Under the pieces are notes generated by a model. It saw nothing but the letters and a program-made list of their open reading frames with translations. It searched no databases and was not told the origin of the DNA. Positions 1-12,800 of a stretch of DNA of 64,000 nucleotides are shown here, piece by piece. How positions within the stretch are numbered: position 1 is the stretch's first letter; each line of letters starts with the position of its first letter. The DNA is taken from the NCBI GenBank assembly GCA_021014325.1, contig CM037462.1:14900135-14964134 (forward strand), given 5' to 3'. This DNA is from Plazaster borealis (lineage: Eukaryota > Echinodermata > Asteroidea > Forcipulatida > Labidiasteridae). A program made the position numbers and the translations under genes.

Positions 1-759
1 GTGTTTTTTAATTGTAACAATTTTAGAAATATTTCATTTAAGTCAAAATTATTTGTCAGACGCATTAGTACGTTTATGAACTTTTTTAATGCCAATGACC
101 AAATCATACACTTTGTCTTTAATACTGAAATATTTTCAGCTGCTTATGTGCAATGTTAATATTGGATGCAGTACTTTCTTAAGCCTTGATTGCAAGACTG
201 TCTTATTTGTCCAAGCACACAGAGTCCTTCCACACATTGTCCACAAATCTTGAAAAATGCATCCTTGTGGAGCATTATTTTGTTATTTCCTTTGTCCCTG
301 CACTTAACAGTTTCCCCAAAGACTTTGTACACAAAATTTCTTGTGGAGCACCCCGGTCTTTATAAATTCCCCTAGGGAGTCCTTTTATTTTCCCTTTTTG
401 GTTTTGTCCTTAGACTCAATAAGGTACCGAAAGTGAGCACACACACACACAGTACACATGGACTCCGTGCATAAGCTCAGTGCATGTGCAATTGTCTTTG
501 TACAAGTCCAGAGGTCTTGTGTTTTTTAATTGTAACACACATTGGTTAACTTGGTTAACCACATGTTAGAATTCGATGGCCTCCCTTAAGTGTGGACTGT
601 TGAGCAATGGTCTACTCTAGCACTGGCGGACTCAGTTTATGGACTCGGTTGCGTGTGCATCTGTATCGTTCTTCAGACTCGCGCAAACAGCCTTGCAATC
701 AAAGGCTACACTTACTAAAAATGCAGGGAGCATGTCTTTCATGCAATGCTTATACTTAC
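1..759. other. EGF gene intron beyond exon 7 (window edge)
   Basis: No exon seen. The 18-base word GTGTTTTTTAATTGTAAC occurs at base 1 and again at about 519, suggesting an old local duplication. A short CA run lies near 440. Nothing else recognised. Confidence 0.5.
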
Positions 760-879
760 CAGTATATATCTCACAGATGACACCTTCATAATCCTGGGCA
801 CACATGCATATTGCGTAGAATTGGAAGTTCTTGCAGGTTCCTCCATTTAGACATGGAAAGAATTCGCAGACATCCCAAG
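760..879 (-). CDS. EGF gene exon 7: EGF domain 6 (last exon in window)
   Basis: 120 bp, phase 1 at both ends. Opens [15 protein letters not shown] and closes [11 protein letters not shown]. The donor GTAAGT at 759 shows that the gene continues left of the window. The calcium-binding start is absent. Confidence 0.9.
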
Positions 880-3800
880 CTGTAAGAATATAAGAGAATA
901 AAAGAGTAGCGACAAGGTCTTAAACAGCTGTTTTAAACCTGCAGGGTTGTGGCCGTGTGATAAAGGACCGTGACAAAGGTTTTCTTTATAGCACGGCCAC
1001 GATGGCCGTTTAAGACCAAGTCTCATCAACCTATATTATATCTGACCATGGAGCACAGCCAGATTTAGATTTTTTTCGAGAAGGAGGACAACAGGACTGA
1101 AGAAAACCCTTATGTCACAGGAGTGAACCAATGCGAAAATCTACACACATACGGCCTTAGCCAGGAATTGAACCAGGGCCACAGTGGTGAGAGGCGAGCG
1201 CTTTACACACTAGCCACCCATGCCAACAATACGCCTCAGACTCCATGGATTTAATCTTTCCCTGGAGATTAGAAAAATGTAAAGTGTCTGGAAAAAAAAA
1301 CCATATCATTGATTTATGGATGCTATTATTCATTCCACTCATCCAATTTTTTAAATTGAGAAAAATATATTAAATTTTCTTTTCGGATTCTTTTTGCAAT
1401 AAATGTTAGCAAACATGTTTTTTATTTTTGTTTACAATCCCAGGTCAGATACAAGGCGACAAGGCAATCACGTCCATTGCCCTTGGTTATTGCCTTGGTG
1501 CCCCTTTGAAATGTTCCGATAGAAATTTACAATTTCCTCATAGAGGTGCCCTTAACCAAGAAGAATAAATATTAATTCATTGATGAACTTATTTCAAATT
1601 TCCATGTTTAACCCTCACCAGATGGTAGGTATCAATTACTGGTGGGTATTATTAGCCTTAAACCAAGATTTCAAGGCTGAGTTTTTGATCCAGTACACAG
1701 AACTATCAGAGCAAGTAAAGTTGAATAAATATCCCCCAGTACTTGGCAAAAAAAGAAGCCTAAGGGAATTTGCACTTCTTATTCTCCCAAAAGTATTTAT
1801 AGTTTCTATGTACAGTTAAATATTTTGCAGTGAGCATGGCGAGAGAGAAAAAAACTGCACTTTCTTTGAAGTAATAAATTTCTGGCAGTGAAAGGGAAAT
1901 ACACGGGTGATTGTGAGAGGCCTTCCTGTTGGTATTTGAGTTACCTTGAGTAAACACAAAGAGAACAGCTCACGCATGATTTGTGCTCACCACAACTATT
2001 TAAATCTGTGTTGACTTTCACAATTTTGGAATCCCCTCAAGCGTTTCCCTCCCAAAAGGAAGGGATTAATGAGTTATTGCTAACTGTATAGTAACTGTCA
2101 ACAAAGGATTTCAATGTCAACAAGTTAGTTGTCCGAGGATGGTATTTGGGGGGTTACGTGATATTGTTGTGGAAGTGTGTGGTAGTAAAATCATAACCAT
2201 TATTACCGCACCAGGGCACAATTTCACAGCACTGCTTACCACAGAACTCTGCGCTTACCGCACCCTGTAAAGCTTGTGATTCTATGGACTGTAAGCACAT
2301 AATTCGGCGGTAAGCAGTTCCATGAAAAAGGGCCCGGATGATTGGAGGAGAAAATGTAAAGGAGGAAATCATTTGCAAGATATCAAATATGAGGAGTTTA
2401 AAATTAAATGCCGACACACAATGTTTTCAAAGTTGCAACAATCTATGACTAGGAGAGTAATTGACCACTACTTTTTCTGACAAAAAGAATCAAGAAGTTC
2501 CCCTCCTTGGCCTGACAAAAATTATTTTGGATTCCAGTAACATGCTGGAAAAAACAGAGTCGGTAGGTAGGGAAAACAAATATTGTTTTTGGAACATTGT
2601 TTACATGTGCACCCCCAATAAAGTTCATTGACCAAGAAGAAATTTACTCACCTGCAATTATTTTGTCCCTATTTATTTTGGGGATAGGGATATGAAAGAA
2701 TTCGTACATGTTTTTTTGCGATCAGATTGTTCAAATGTTTTATCAAAACTTTTTTTAAACAATTTTTGTTTTAAATTATGCAGAAATTTTTGTTTAATGT
2801 TTGACAGGTTGTTGGAAGGCCAATCGGATAAGGGAAACTTTTTTTGTGAGGCCTAGGTACACATTGTCAGTTTCTTTAAAAGAAGCTCGTGTTAGCTTTT
2901 ATCTCAGTCTTGTTACCTGTAACTGCAATTTTAAGGATTTTTTTGGCCCTCTTGAGTTTTATAATTGTGTACGTCTCTTAGAGCGCAATACAGCTGGGTC
3001 AACTTCATGGTTTTTTTTTATCAGGTGCGATTTGCAGTAATCTATTACCAGAAAAAAACTTAAGAAATGGCCGATCAGCAGAGAAGAGGTATGCCTGAAT
3101 GACCAATGATTAAGGGAATACAAAACCTTTCTGGGGGGGAGGGGAGTTGGAAGTTTGTCATATACTTACGTGTGGTACAGTCAACTCCCTGCCAACCATG
3201 TGGACAACTGCAGAGAAACCCATCCATTACGTTTGTACACATGCCACCATTTGCACATGGACTGCTCAGACACTCGTCAATATCTGCAGAACAATTAAAG
3301 TAAGGTAAGGTCAAACAGGAACACCTTACCATTTTGGTACACTTGCCCACTGAATATACAGCATTCAAGAAGTTTACAGACTCTCTACATCACCACCAGG
3401 GTTCTCCCCATGCACAAGCTAGCGTATCGGGCCACAAAACACATAAAGAGAAAACCATGTAGAATGCTCCAGATTACACCAAGTAGAAAACATTCCAAAG
3501 ATCTTGTTTCATCTCAGCGTGCTTCGGCAAAACATCCACAAATTTGGGTCCAGAATGCCCCAAAGTTTTGAATAAACCTGGAGAGAACCCCAACCACAAA
3601 CATGACTAAAAATAAATGCATTTCATCTCCAGAAAAAACAGAAGGTGAAGGGAGATCATTTAAGAATCTTGACCAATCACAGGCCTGCAATAAGTGCCCC
3701 TGACCAATAACACCGCTTACATTTTTGTTTGATTTTTAGTTCCCTTAAAAATGTACCAATATATGCGTTACCTTGTTGACAGGTCTCACCCATCCAACCG

Positions 3801-6800
3801 CTAGCACATGTGCAGTTGAACCCACTAAGCTGGTCGTTGCAGGTGCCGTTGTTCTGACATGGATTGCTTGCACAGTCATCAATATCTGCACATGAACATG
3901 TCAAATCAGTTCCTACTTAGTGGAAGGGCTACTCTTACATAAAGGGATCATACATCATTGGTTATTGGAAGGGTAAACTACTTTCCATCCTACATTTTCG
4001 AATAGACCATGCTTACAAAAACACCCTTGCATACAAAAAGAGTGACCTTGCAAATTCCAGAGCCTTTCTGGCAGGCAAGATTCTACAACACGTACTGATA
4101 ATCTTTCCATTTATTTAAAGGTTTTTAAGGGGGTTTTTGGGGGGAGGGGTGGTTTGAAAGTTGAAACTTTGTGTTTTAAAACTGCTTCACGACTCACCAA
4201 GTTCACAGTTTACCCCTGTGAGTCCAGCTGTGCAGAAGCAAACATAGAAATCCAACGTCACATCACTACAGTCTCCTCCGTTCAGACATGGATTGCTCTG
4301 GCACGGACGTAGATCTAAAAGAGACATTCACACAGTATAGCAAATTAAACACTTCAGAAACTTTACAATTATATCACTCCTCCGACTCCAAGAGTAGACA
4401 ATCTAATATTTATTATATGGCTTTTGAGGCACTGCATGTTGATGGGTATCAATGTATATTCGGTTTGCGGTAACAGCATGTGTATATAACTACTTTGCTG
4501 TGTAGATTTGTTCTTGAGAACTTGTCTTGCTATTTATCCTACTGCCGCAGAGTAGATTTCGAAATTCGAGAGACTACTTAGTTCTGAAAAGAACTGTCCT
4601 GCTTATTAACTAATACCTTGGCGGAAGGTAGGAAATCGGCCGAGACTACTACTTTCGCTAAGTTGATCAAGGGGACTTCTCGTTTCAGAGCACCTCTTTT
4701 CCCGACTCAATCAACAACCCAAGATTAACTACCAGTATTCATAAGAATGATCTAAATACAGACAAATTTGTTCTTCCCAAATTCATTGGTAAGCATATAC
4801 ACCAAACTATTGCGCTATATGCGTTCAATTTGTAAGCAGCCAGATTGTAGACATTTGTTACTGCAGAAATCGGGGAAAGGGCCAACCACACAATCCTGTG
4901 TACACCGTTTTTCAGGTTTCTATGGCACTATTATTCAGGGATGAGATTTTACGAATGTGGACATTCCTGAAAAATGGCTTGCAGCTCTGGGTCCCCCATT
5001 ACTCTAGACCCAGAACCTCCCAGATGTTACAAATTCAAGAGCTTTAAACACTCTGTGTAGCACAAGACAAAATGCTGACTATTTTCGTGGTGACTGCTTT
5101 ACTTCTCTCAAAAAAATGTAAAGGCTCAAAGAGTAAATCCTGAAATCAGGAAAAAAATCCTAAGAAATCACACGCCTTTATTATTAAAGAGGAAGGGAAA
5201 GGTCAAACTCAATTTTGTGATGTACTCATTTTCTAATAGAAGGTCAACTTCAAGGCCCTTTTGATGAAATGCTATCAAAAGTCAGGAATGAACCAAATCA
5301 TCCCCGTACACAAATATAGAGACCCATTTTTCTCAGAATGATGTCATCAGATGTTTTGGATGTTGACAAATTTTGCACTTGAAGGGTATCAAATACAATG
5401 GCAATTTACACCATTTTACCGTGAAGTTAGAGACTTGTAAGCTTTTCCCCACTCACTTGAGGAATCCATCTATTGGAAAATGAGTACATCACAAAATTAA
5501 ATTTGTCATTTCCCTTCCTCTTTAAAGAAAACAAAAGAAGAAGGAAACCATCTGATCAGCTGTTGCACGCCTGAGACGCCATCTTGATTTATATGATCGT
5601 ATCCGGGTTTAAGGATTCACCTTAGGCCAGACTACTAAAAAGTGCAGATGGCAAGTCTCAAGACTAGTTGGGGGGGGGGAATGGATGAAATCTAATAAAA
5701 TATTGTCGCTATTAATGAAAATTCACCTGTTCCACAATTGACACCAGAGTACCACATGGGGCAGGTGCAGGAGTACCCACTGGCCAGATCCTCACACGTA
5801 GCACCGTTCAGGCATGGATTACTCTCACATTCGTTGAGATCTGTTGCAAAGGGAGACACGTACTAAACACATTAAATAAACAATGACACAGGCAGAATGC
5901 AAGAAGCGTACCAATACTTTTGATACATATCTTTTGAGACCCCTTTTTGTCGAGACAAGAAATAACACTATTGTCGGCAGAATATTTTAGCAAAAAACAA
6001 GAACACAATGACAACATCTCTGGGGATCTTTCACTTCAAACTCTTACTCCCTAAGCTCATTTCAGCAGCCTAGCCAAGGGGGATGGCCTGGGACACTTAC
6101 CCTCTCTCCAAGTTTCAAGTGCCCCCCACAAAAATACTCCAGAAACATTTAATGCCTTCCAAAACGGGAAAGGAAAGCTATACAAAATAAGCACGACCAA
6201 CCCCACCATTCAGAACATGGCCCCTCTGCCACCCCCTACTGAAAAACAACTACCCCCTTCCCAACCTTTGAAAATATCCTTGCTACGCTGCTGGCCCACT
6301 TTCCTACAGGTAAGCTCAATCCTCCAATATCCTCCACTCTAATGACACTCCATATGTTTGGACCTTTGATAAGATCAGAATGGCTGACCCAGTAATAAGC
6401 AATTTGGCCTAAAACCCCCTGTCCTGATGAATCCTTCATTTCGGCAAAGAGGATATAGAAGGATTTGGGAGGGTAGGCCTAAGGGTTTTAGTAAATATCT
6501 GTCTTTCGTTCATGCCATCAAAATTAAAACCCAGACAGACAGGGCAGTTTTAGCTAGAGCTCCATGGCTCAAGTGTAGCCCAAATCCTTCCATAAATTTC
6601 CTCTTCTCCTAAATAAAAATAATAATAATGGCTTCTTAGAAAGCGCTCATATCCGTCACTCAGTGAAGCTCAAGGCGCTTCAACATTCAGTATTTTCCTG
6701 CAAAGTATGCGGGGCTACGTAAGTATGAGACCTACTCCTTTACATCGCACCATGTAATGGTTTACAAGGTGCTGTGGCGCAATATGCAGCCAATCAAACC

Positions 6801-9800
6801 AGGAACACTGGGGCGAACCCCTTCTCTTTTGGATAAGTGCACTGGGTTCTTTTACGTGCATTACACAACACACAGGACCAACGGCTTTACGTCCCATCCG
6901 AAGGACGCAGCAATAATGGTCAAGTGTCTTGCTTAAGGACACAAGTGTCACGACCGGGACTCGAACCCACACTCTGCTGATCAGAAACACCAGAGCTTGA
7001 GTCCGGTGCTCTTATCCGCTCGGCCACGACACGCCATGTCCACACTAAATTGTTTGGACTTGGATAAGATGCCTGACCCTGTGATAAGCAATGGTCTTAT
7101 GGGCCTACTGGCCCAAATTCTTCTAAATCATTCACTTGGGCAATTGGATATCAGAGGAATTTGGACAGTAAGTGTTTCAATGAAGTACTAGTTTGTTGAA
7201 GTTGTGCATCATTTTATTAGATGGTTTGTTAACTTACAAAGTAAGAAACAATCAGTCTACTTGATGCGTGACAAGCATGTTGCGTTCCTTTACAACAAAA
7301 GTGCAATGCCTTGTCAAAGTGCACATAATCACTCATGCGCGAGACGATCGATTATTTTGAAAGGTATTAACAACTACTTTGAGCAGTCACAAAGGAATTA
7401 ATATTTACGAGGACGTGCAATTTCATTATTCAGGTATTTTTTCTCAACGACTCCCGAGACAGCATGCACATAAAATATGGGCAACATAATGTTGTAAAGT
7501 GTCTTTGAAGCTCGAAGCGGTGAATTATCATAACGTAATTTGGGCGGCTTTTCTCCGATCGTTTCAATTGATTCTGACAGCATTCATGAATAAGCCCATA
7601 ATGAGCTGTTGGTTGCCACGGTGAATGTTGCTCAGCAACCATTTACCATGCAGTGATGCCCTTTCTAGTTTTTTTTCTAGTTTTTTTATTTTTTATTCAA
7701 AATTTGCATGGTGCAGGAAACAATTTCGTCTGGCGCTTTTGCATGATCTAGCAAAATATGCACCGGTACACGAACACCTTTATTAAAAGCACACTGAATA
7801 ATAATATCAAGTAGAAAATGAAGATTTTTTTTGTAGCTAACTGATACATTTTGTGTAATATTTTGCTATGCTATTGCTATGCAGGGGAAAGTATTCACTC
7901 AAGCAATAACAACAAATGTAGGTTAAAGGAAAGGCTCATGTAGGTTGAAGGAAATTGTTTTCCACGAGAACAAGCTTTGTGACTTTTCCAACATCATTAC
8001 TTTTTTGGGGAAACTGCAGCAATCAGAAGGCAGATTTCTTTGTCTATGGCAATTTAAAGGAGAACAAAATGGGACCAAAAAACCCTTATCTGAAGTCCAC
8101 CGGCAATGGCATGGACCTTGGACAGCGTAAAGTCAACCATCTTTACAGGCGATGAAACATCATTTTGGAACGCCCACGTCAAGGTGCGGCACGCAGGAGT
8201 TCTATCAAATACCTTACATGATTGGTTGTTAAACCATTTGGATGCGTTCAGAAAATTAGTACGCTTGATGGGGCCCAAAGATAAAACCCAACTTGTCCAT
8301 AAAGATGGAGTTTATCGGTTACTATTTACATACCAATCTCACAGTTCCTTCCCTGGAAGCCGGCATCACAGACACAAACGTAATTTTGATCTTCAAACAA
8401 TGATATACACACTCCGTTATTCTGGCACGGTCTGCTATCACACAAAGCACCTGCAATATTAAAAAAGAAAACAAACCAAATAAACAAATGAACTGTTATA
8501 AGGTATTGTACACTTTTGGTAACAGCTCAAAATCAGTGTCCACATTTTGTGTGATTCAACATATGCATGAACAAACAAACCTGTGAAAGTTTGAGCTCAA
8601 TTGGTCATCGAGGTCACAAGAAAATAGTGAAAAGAGACCTTATGTGTTTTCTGTTTTTTCAAACATCAAGTTTTTATTGCGCATGATAAAAACTATTGTT
8701 TTACTCGTTTCTCAGAAACGATAGCATTTTAGGCAGAAATATTTTAAGGAACCCTTTCTACCATTATTTACTTTAAATCATGTAAGTTATGTGTGAATCT
8801 GTGAACATTTGTGTTTTTCGATCTTACCAATAGTTTACAGGGCCTTTAATGAGATTTTCCCTTTAATTGTTTTATTCAGCTTCCTAAAAGAAACATAATG
8901 TGCTTCCAGGGGCAGATTTCACAAAGCACTAAGATTTATCTTAAGATGAGTTGTCAGTATTGCCATAGTGATTTGTATTGTGACATCACACTTTGCTTTG
9001 CAATCAAGATTGATTCGTAATTAATATCAGTCTTAGCTCTTTATGAAATCGAGCCCAGCGCGCACTGATTGAGCAATTATGACTGGTCTATAGACTATGT
9101 AGTAGGCCTTTATCCGTCTCGAAAGGCAATGGACTTATGAAAAGGGAAATGCTGATTAGCTTGGGATAGTTAGTGGCACTATTGCCGCTGTGACTTGCAA
9201 GGCCTATCCTGGAGTGACAGTCAAAATGGCAGCTCCGACATATGAACGTCAAAGCAGCAGTTGGAGTATGTAGCCCCTTGTTTACAAAAAGAGTGACCTT
9301 GTAGGCCTACAGGTTATTTCCTGGCAGGCGAGATGGGCTACTACACTGGTCACAGTGGGAAATGTTTCATCTTGCGTCATAATTTCCAGATAAATTTAAG
9401 AGTTATAAAAGTAACAGTTGAACAAGTTTTGAGATGTGCCTCCTTTCTCCACATCAAAAGTTTATAAAAATCAGACAGTGCAATCTCAATAAAATATCAG
9501 ATTTTATGTGTTCTTCCATTGAGCTGTTTACAAATTAGTGCCTGCAGAATGTTTAGGCACTGTGGCACTACTTTGATCCTAAAAATCAAATACTCAATAA
9601 ACTTGTGTTTGGTGGCGATAAACGTCATCAGTGAACAATTTTCCTTGTATGGGATAGAAAAGCACACAGAATGTATCAGACTACTCAAAATTCATCATTT
9701 ATTTTGCTGACTCAATATCAGCATTCAGTGTGCACAAAACATGTTCAGTCTAAATATTTTGCAATGCAAAATTCTTTGATAGGACACAGGGAACTATACT

Positions 9801-12800
9801 GTATAAAGTATTGATCCCGATTTTCATTTTTAATTGGACAATTGAGCCGTCTACCTACATGAACAGTGTCAAGCAAGATTCAAAAGCAGACACGACCAGG
9901 GCAAGGTCTTTCTTAAACTACCACCACCTCTAAATTTGGAACAAAGGCCAACTTTTTTTATAGTTCAAAACATTCCTGGTGAAACGTGTCGGCACGTTGA
10001 TTTTGTTTACGGCTTGTTTAAAAATGACTCCCACTCGCTTCCAAGAGCAACTATTGAATGTGTTGTGTTGCTAATGAATCAAACCTATCACCTGGATTCC
10101 GACCCTTGACTGGTTACACATGGTCAATCACTGTGAAATACACAAACAATTGTTTACAGGTAGTCAACAATACTGTAAAACGTGGGTTAGAATTTGTTGT
10201 AAAAAGTACAACCTGCTATGAAAGAAGGACCATGACCGTGTGTCATGACTTAACTTTTAGATGTAGAATAACACTGATTTAATTGAAATACAGCACTTAA
10301 ATTTTTATATTGTAGTATTATTGACAACAAATTCAACAATTGAGCATGGAAATGAATAACAAATCGTGTCTAACTTTAGTAAATTCTAACATTCCTGTGG
10401 TGATGGTACTTTTTGCAGCTCACAGATTTGTTTGTAGTTGTTGCAGCTGCCACTATTGCGGATCCTGGGAAAGAGACCTCCGATCTTCAAGTTGCATACA
10501 TCGATCAAAATCTAGTCCATTAGAGAATTGTTTTGTCCAATAGGCCCTATTAGAAGATTTTCAAACTATTGCCCGTCCCAACGTCAGTCCAGAAGACCAC
10601 TTATTTTATAGATTATTCATAAATACCCCAGACAGTTTCGCTACTCCTATTGGTGGAGAGCGCGTCACGTGGGGGTGTTTAAACGGTTGATAAAGACACA
10701 GCTGAAGCTGTTTAAGACCGGCTGGCTTCGCGTGTTGGGCGCGCAAGCTCATGTACACCAATTTCAATTACGCAGAACGCAATTCATAGCTATTAGTAAC
10801 AGCGCGTAATATGTGTGTACACGCGCGTATACACACCGACCGACGCGCACAAAACATTTTTACAAAAGTTTTGGGAAATTTGCAAACTTCGAAAAATTCG
10901 CAAAAGAAACAGTGTGACATTGTCTATAATTGTGATATTATATTGCTTTTTAACATAAGGGCATTTATGAATGGGAATAAAAACGGCCGTTTCGTGGCCG
11001 TGCGATAAAGGCCCTCGCCTTCGGCTCGGGCCTTTATCACACGGCCACGACCCTGCCGGTTTTAAACGGCCGTTTAAGAACTCGTCGCCTACTCTTTTAT
11101 TCCCTTAATTAAGTCTTGATATTTTTCATCTTGACAAGACAACCGAACCCATAATACCGGAAGTTAACATCGATGTGATAATTTATCTCGCCACTTGGAA
11201 AACTTGCTGAAACAAAGAAGTCCACCTGCCATCTAAGTTTCAGTTAGTCATGGTCAGATAAATTGTCACAGTAACTCAACGTCTTTGGTTCATTAAAAGT
11301 CAACTGGTGGAGATAAAAAGTCAATGACTTGGCTTCAATAGTCGACTTTGCAGGATAAATTATCTTGCTATCTGGATAAGTGGTACAGCACTTCTGGAGC
11401 TCTGTAGGCCCTAACCCGTGATGTGACTTTGAAGTAAAATCAAGTTTCACACAACTAGTCCAGCGATGACCAATAATTGTCAAGGCCAAGAACTCCTAGT
11501 CCTAAATGTGATATTAGGTTATTGTATTAGCTGCTGTCCCAACAATCATTAAGTCTGGCCACGGTGGGTGTCAACCAGGCCTCAAAATAACCCACGGCAC
11601 GGGACGGCACCCACAGCAATTGCCGTGGTGCCCTGTACTTTTGCTGTGAGTGCCCTTTGCAAAGTTCCAATACAAATATACATTTTCCTCATAGAAGTGC
11701 CCCTCACCAGAGGGAAATTGCTGTGCCCCTTCAAGAGCGAAGTTCAAGGCCTGGTCAACTATACCTGAACAAAATCAGATAGCCGAAGACAATTTTAAAC
11801 AGATAGCCTTACTGAAAACTTGTTTTCAATCAATGGAAAAGGATTGTCAGACTGATGTTAGTCACGTTGGGATGATTCCATGCAGTGACCCAAAACAAGG
11901 GGACCTATAGTCTTCATCACTTTTCACTGGAACAGATTTAAGGTCATTGACCCGTCACTGCATGCCCCATCCGCGTGATGAACGAACTACACCTGTGACC
12001 TATATCATCATTGACTATCGCAGGGAGTTGGAGTTTTGGTACAGACATGATAAATTGAGACAGCATTCAATCATGAACGCATGGTCCAACCTGGGGTGCG
12101 TTTTGGCGGCGGTAACCAAAAACTGTTTCGGTTGTTGGTTGTTGGTTCTGCTGTTCAGACTGAACGATAACCGAGTTGTGAGCTCGGTTACCGTTTTGGT
12201 TATGACGTCAGAAACAATTATTGGTTACAGCCGCCAAAACGCACCCCTGCCCCATAAAGCCTGGTCTTCCTGCGAATGCAATATGCGAATGCGATACGAA
12301 TGTTGACGTCACAAATTTGCAATGAACATTTCGCATGAGTTGCCCTGTGCTCAACTCCTGACACATTCACAGCGACAACAGAGCTGTGATGTCAAAGTGA
12401 CGTCCACATTCGCTTTGCATTCGCAGGAAGTATGAACCGGGCTTAAGTCAACATTACTATTAATATCCCCAGAATAGCATAATCTTACTAGCATTGACTA
12501 CCAATTCAATATCCTTGCTTGAACATGGAGGAAATTCCAATAGTAGTAGATTGGTCCACCAGACTAGGGCTAGGCTAAATCCAAATTGAACATCTAGGGC
12601 CAGACGGTCAGCCAAGATGTTTGGTCATGATATAGTCCGATTTCAGAAAGACTTCTTTATTTAATAAGAATCTTCCTTAAAGATCTGTTCATTGTAGTAG
12701 CGACGTCGATTGTATCACGTGACACACGCACAAACGACAAAGTTTGAATGCAGAGAGTCAATGTCTCATCTTCAAAAAAAAAATTAATGATTGAAATGGA

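Larger units (their letters stand above)
880..3169. other. EGF gene intron 6
   Basis: Holds a decayed palindromic repeat (885-1025), a tRNA-headed SINE remnant (1150-1226), a short interspersed repeat (1440-1560) and a fold-back element (2207-2336). The rest, mostly 1560-2200 and 2340-3170, is AT-rich with no feature seen. Confidence 0.6.
5841..8333. other. EGF gene intron 2
   Basis: Contains a repeat copy (6300-6480) also found inverted at 43755-43925, a SINE (6612-7036), and two palindromic words near 7611-7640. From 8000 to 8333 the sequence is open in several frames on both strands but matches nothing I know; see findings. No exon assigned. Confidence 0.55.

Noticed and set aside
3106..3303. 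Plus-strand frame over EGF exon 6
   Set aside because: It is a shadow of the real exon on the other strand.
6715..6990. Open frame of 91 codons, with near copies at 36835-37137, 61490-61828 and 63493-63687
   Set aside because: All lie inside tRNA-derived SINEs. The same peptide recurs because the DNA repeat recurs, and these SINEs are non-coding.
7611..7640. X-box-like words GTTGCCACGGTGAA and GTTGCTCAGCAACC
   Set aside because: They are inside an EGF-gene intron, more than 20 kb from the ciliary gene, and imperfect.
8106..8462. 118-codon plus-strand frame
   Set aside because: Its end is antisense to EGF exon 2, and the plus-strand peptide has no motif. Only the 8000-8333 part is kept as an open question.
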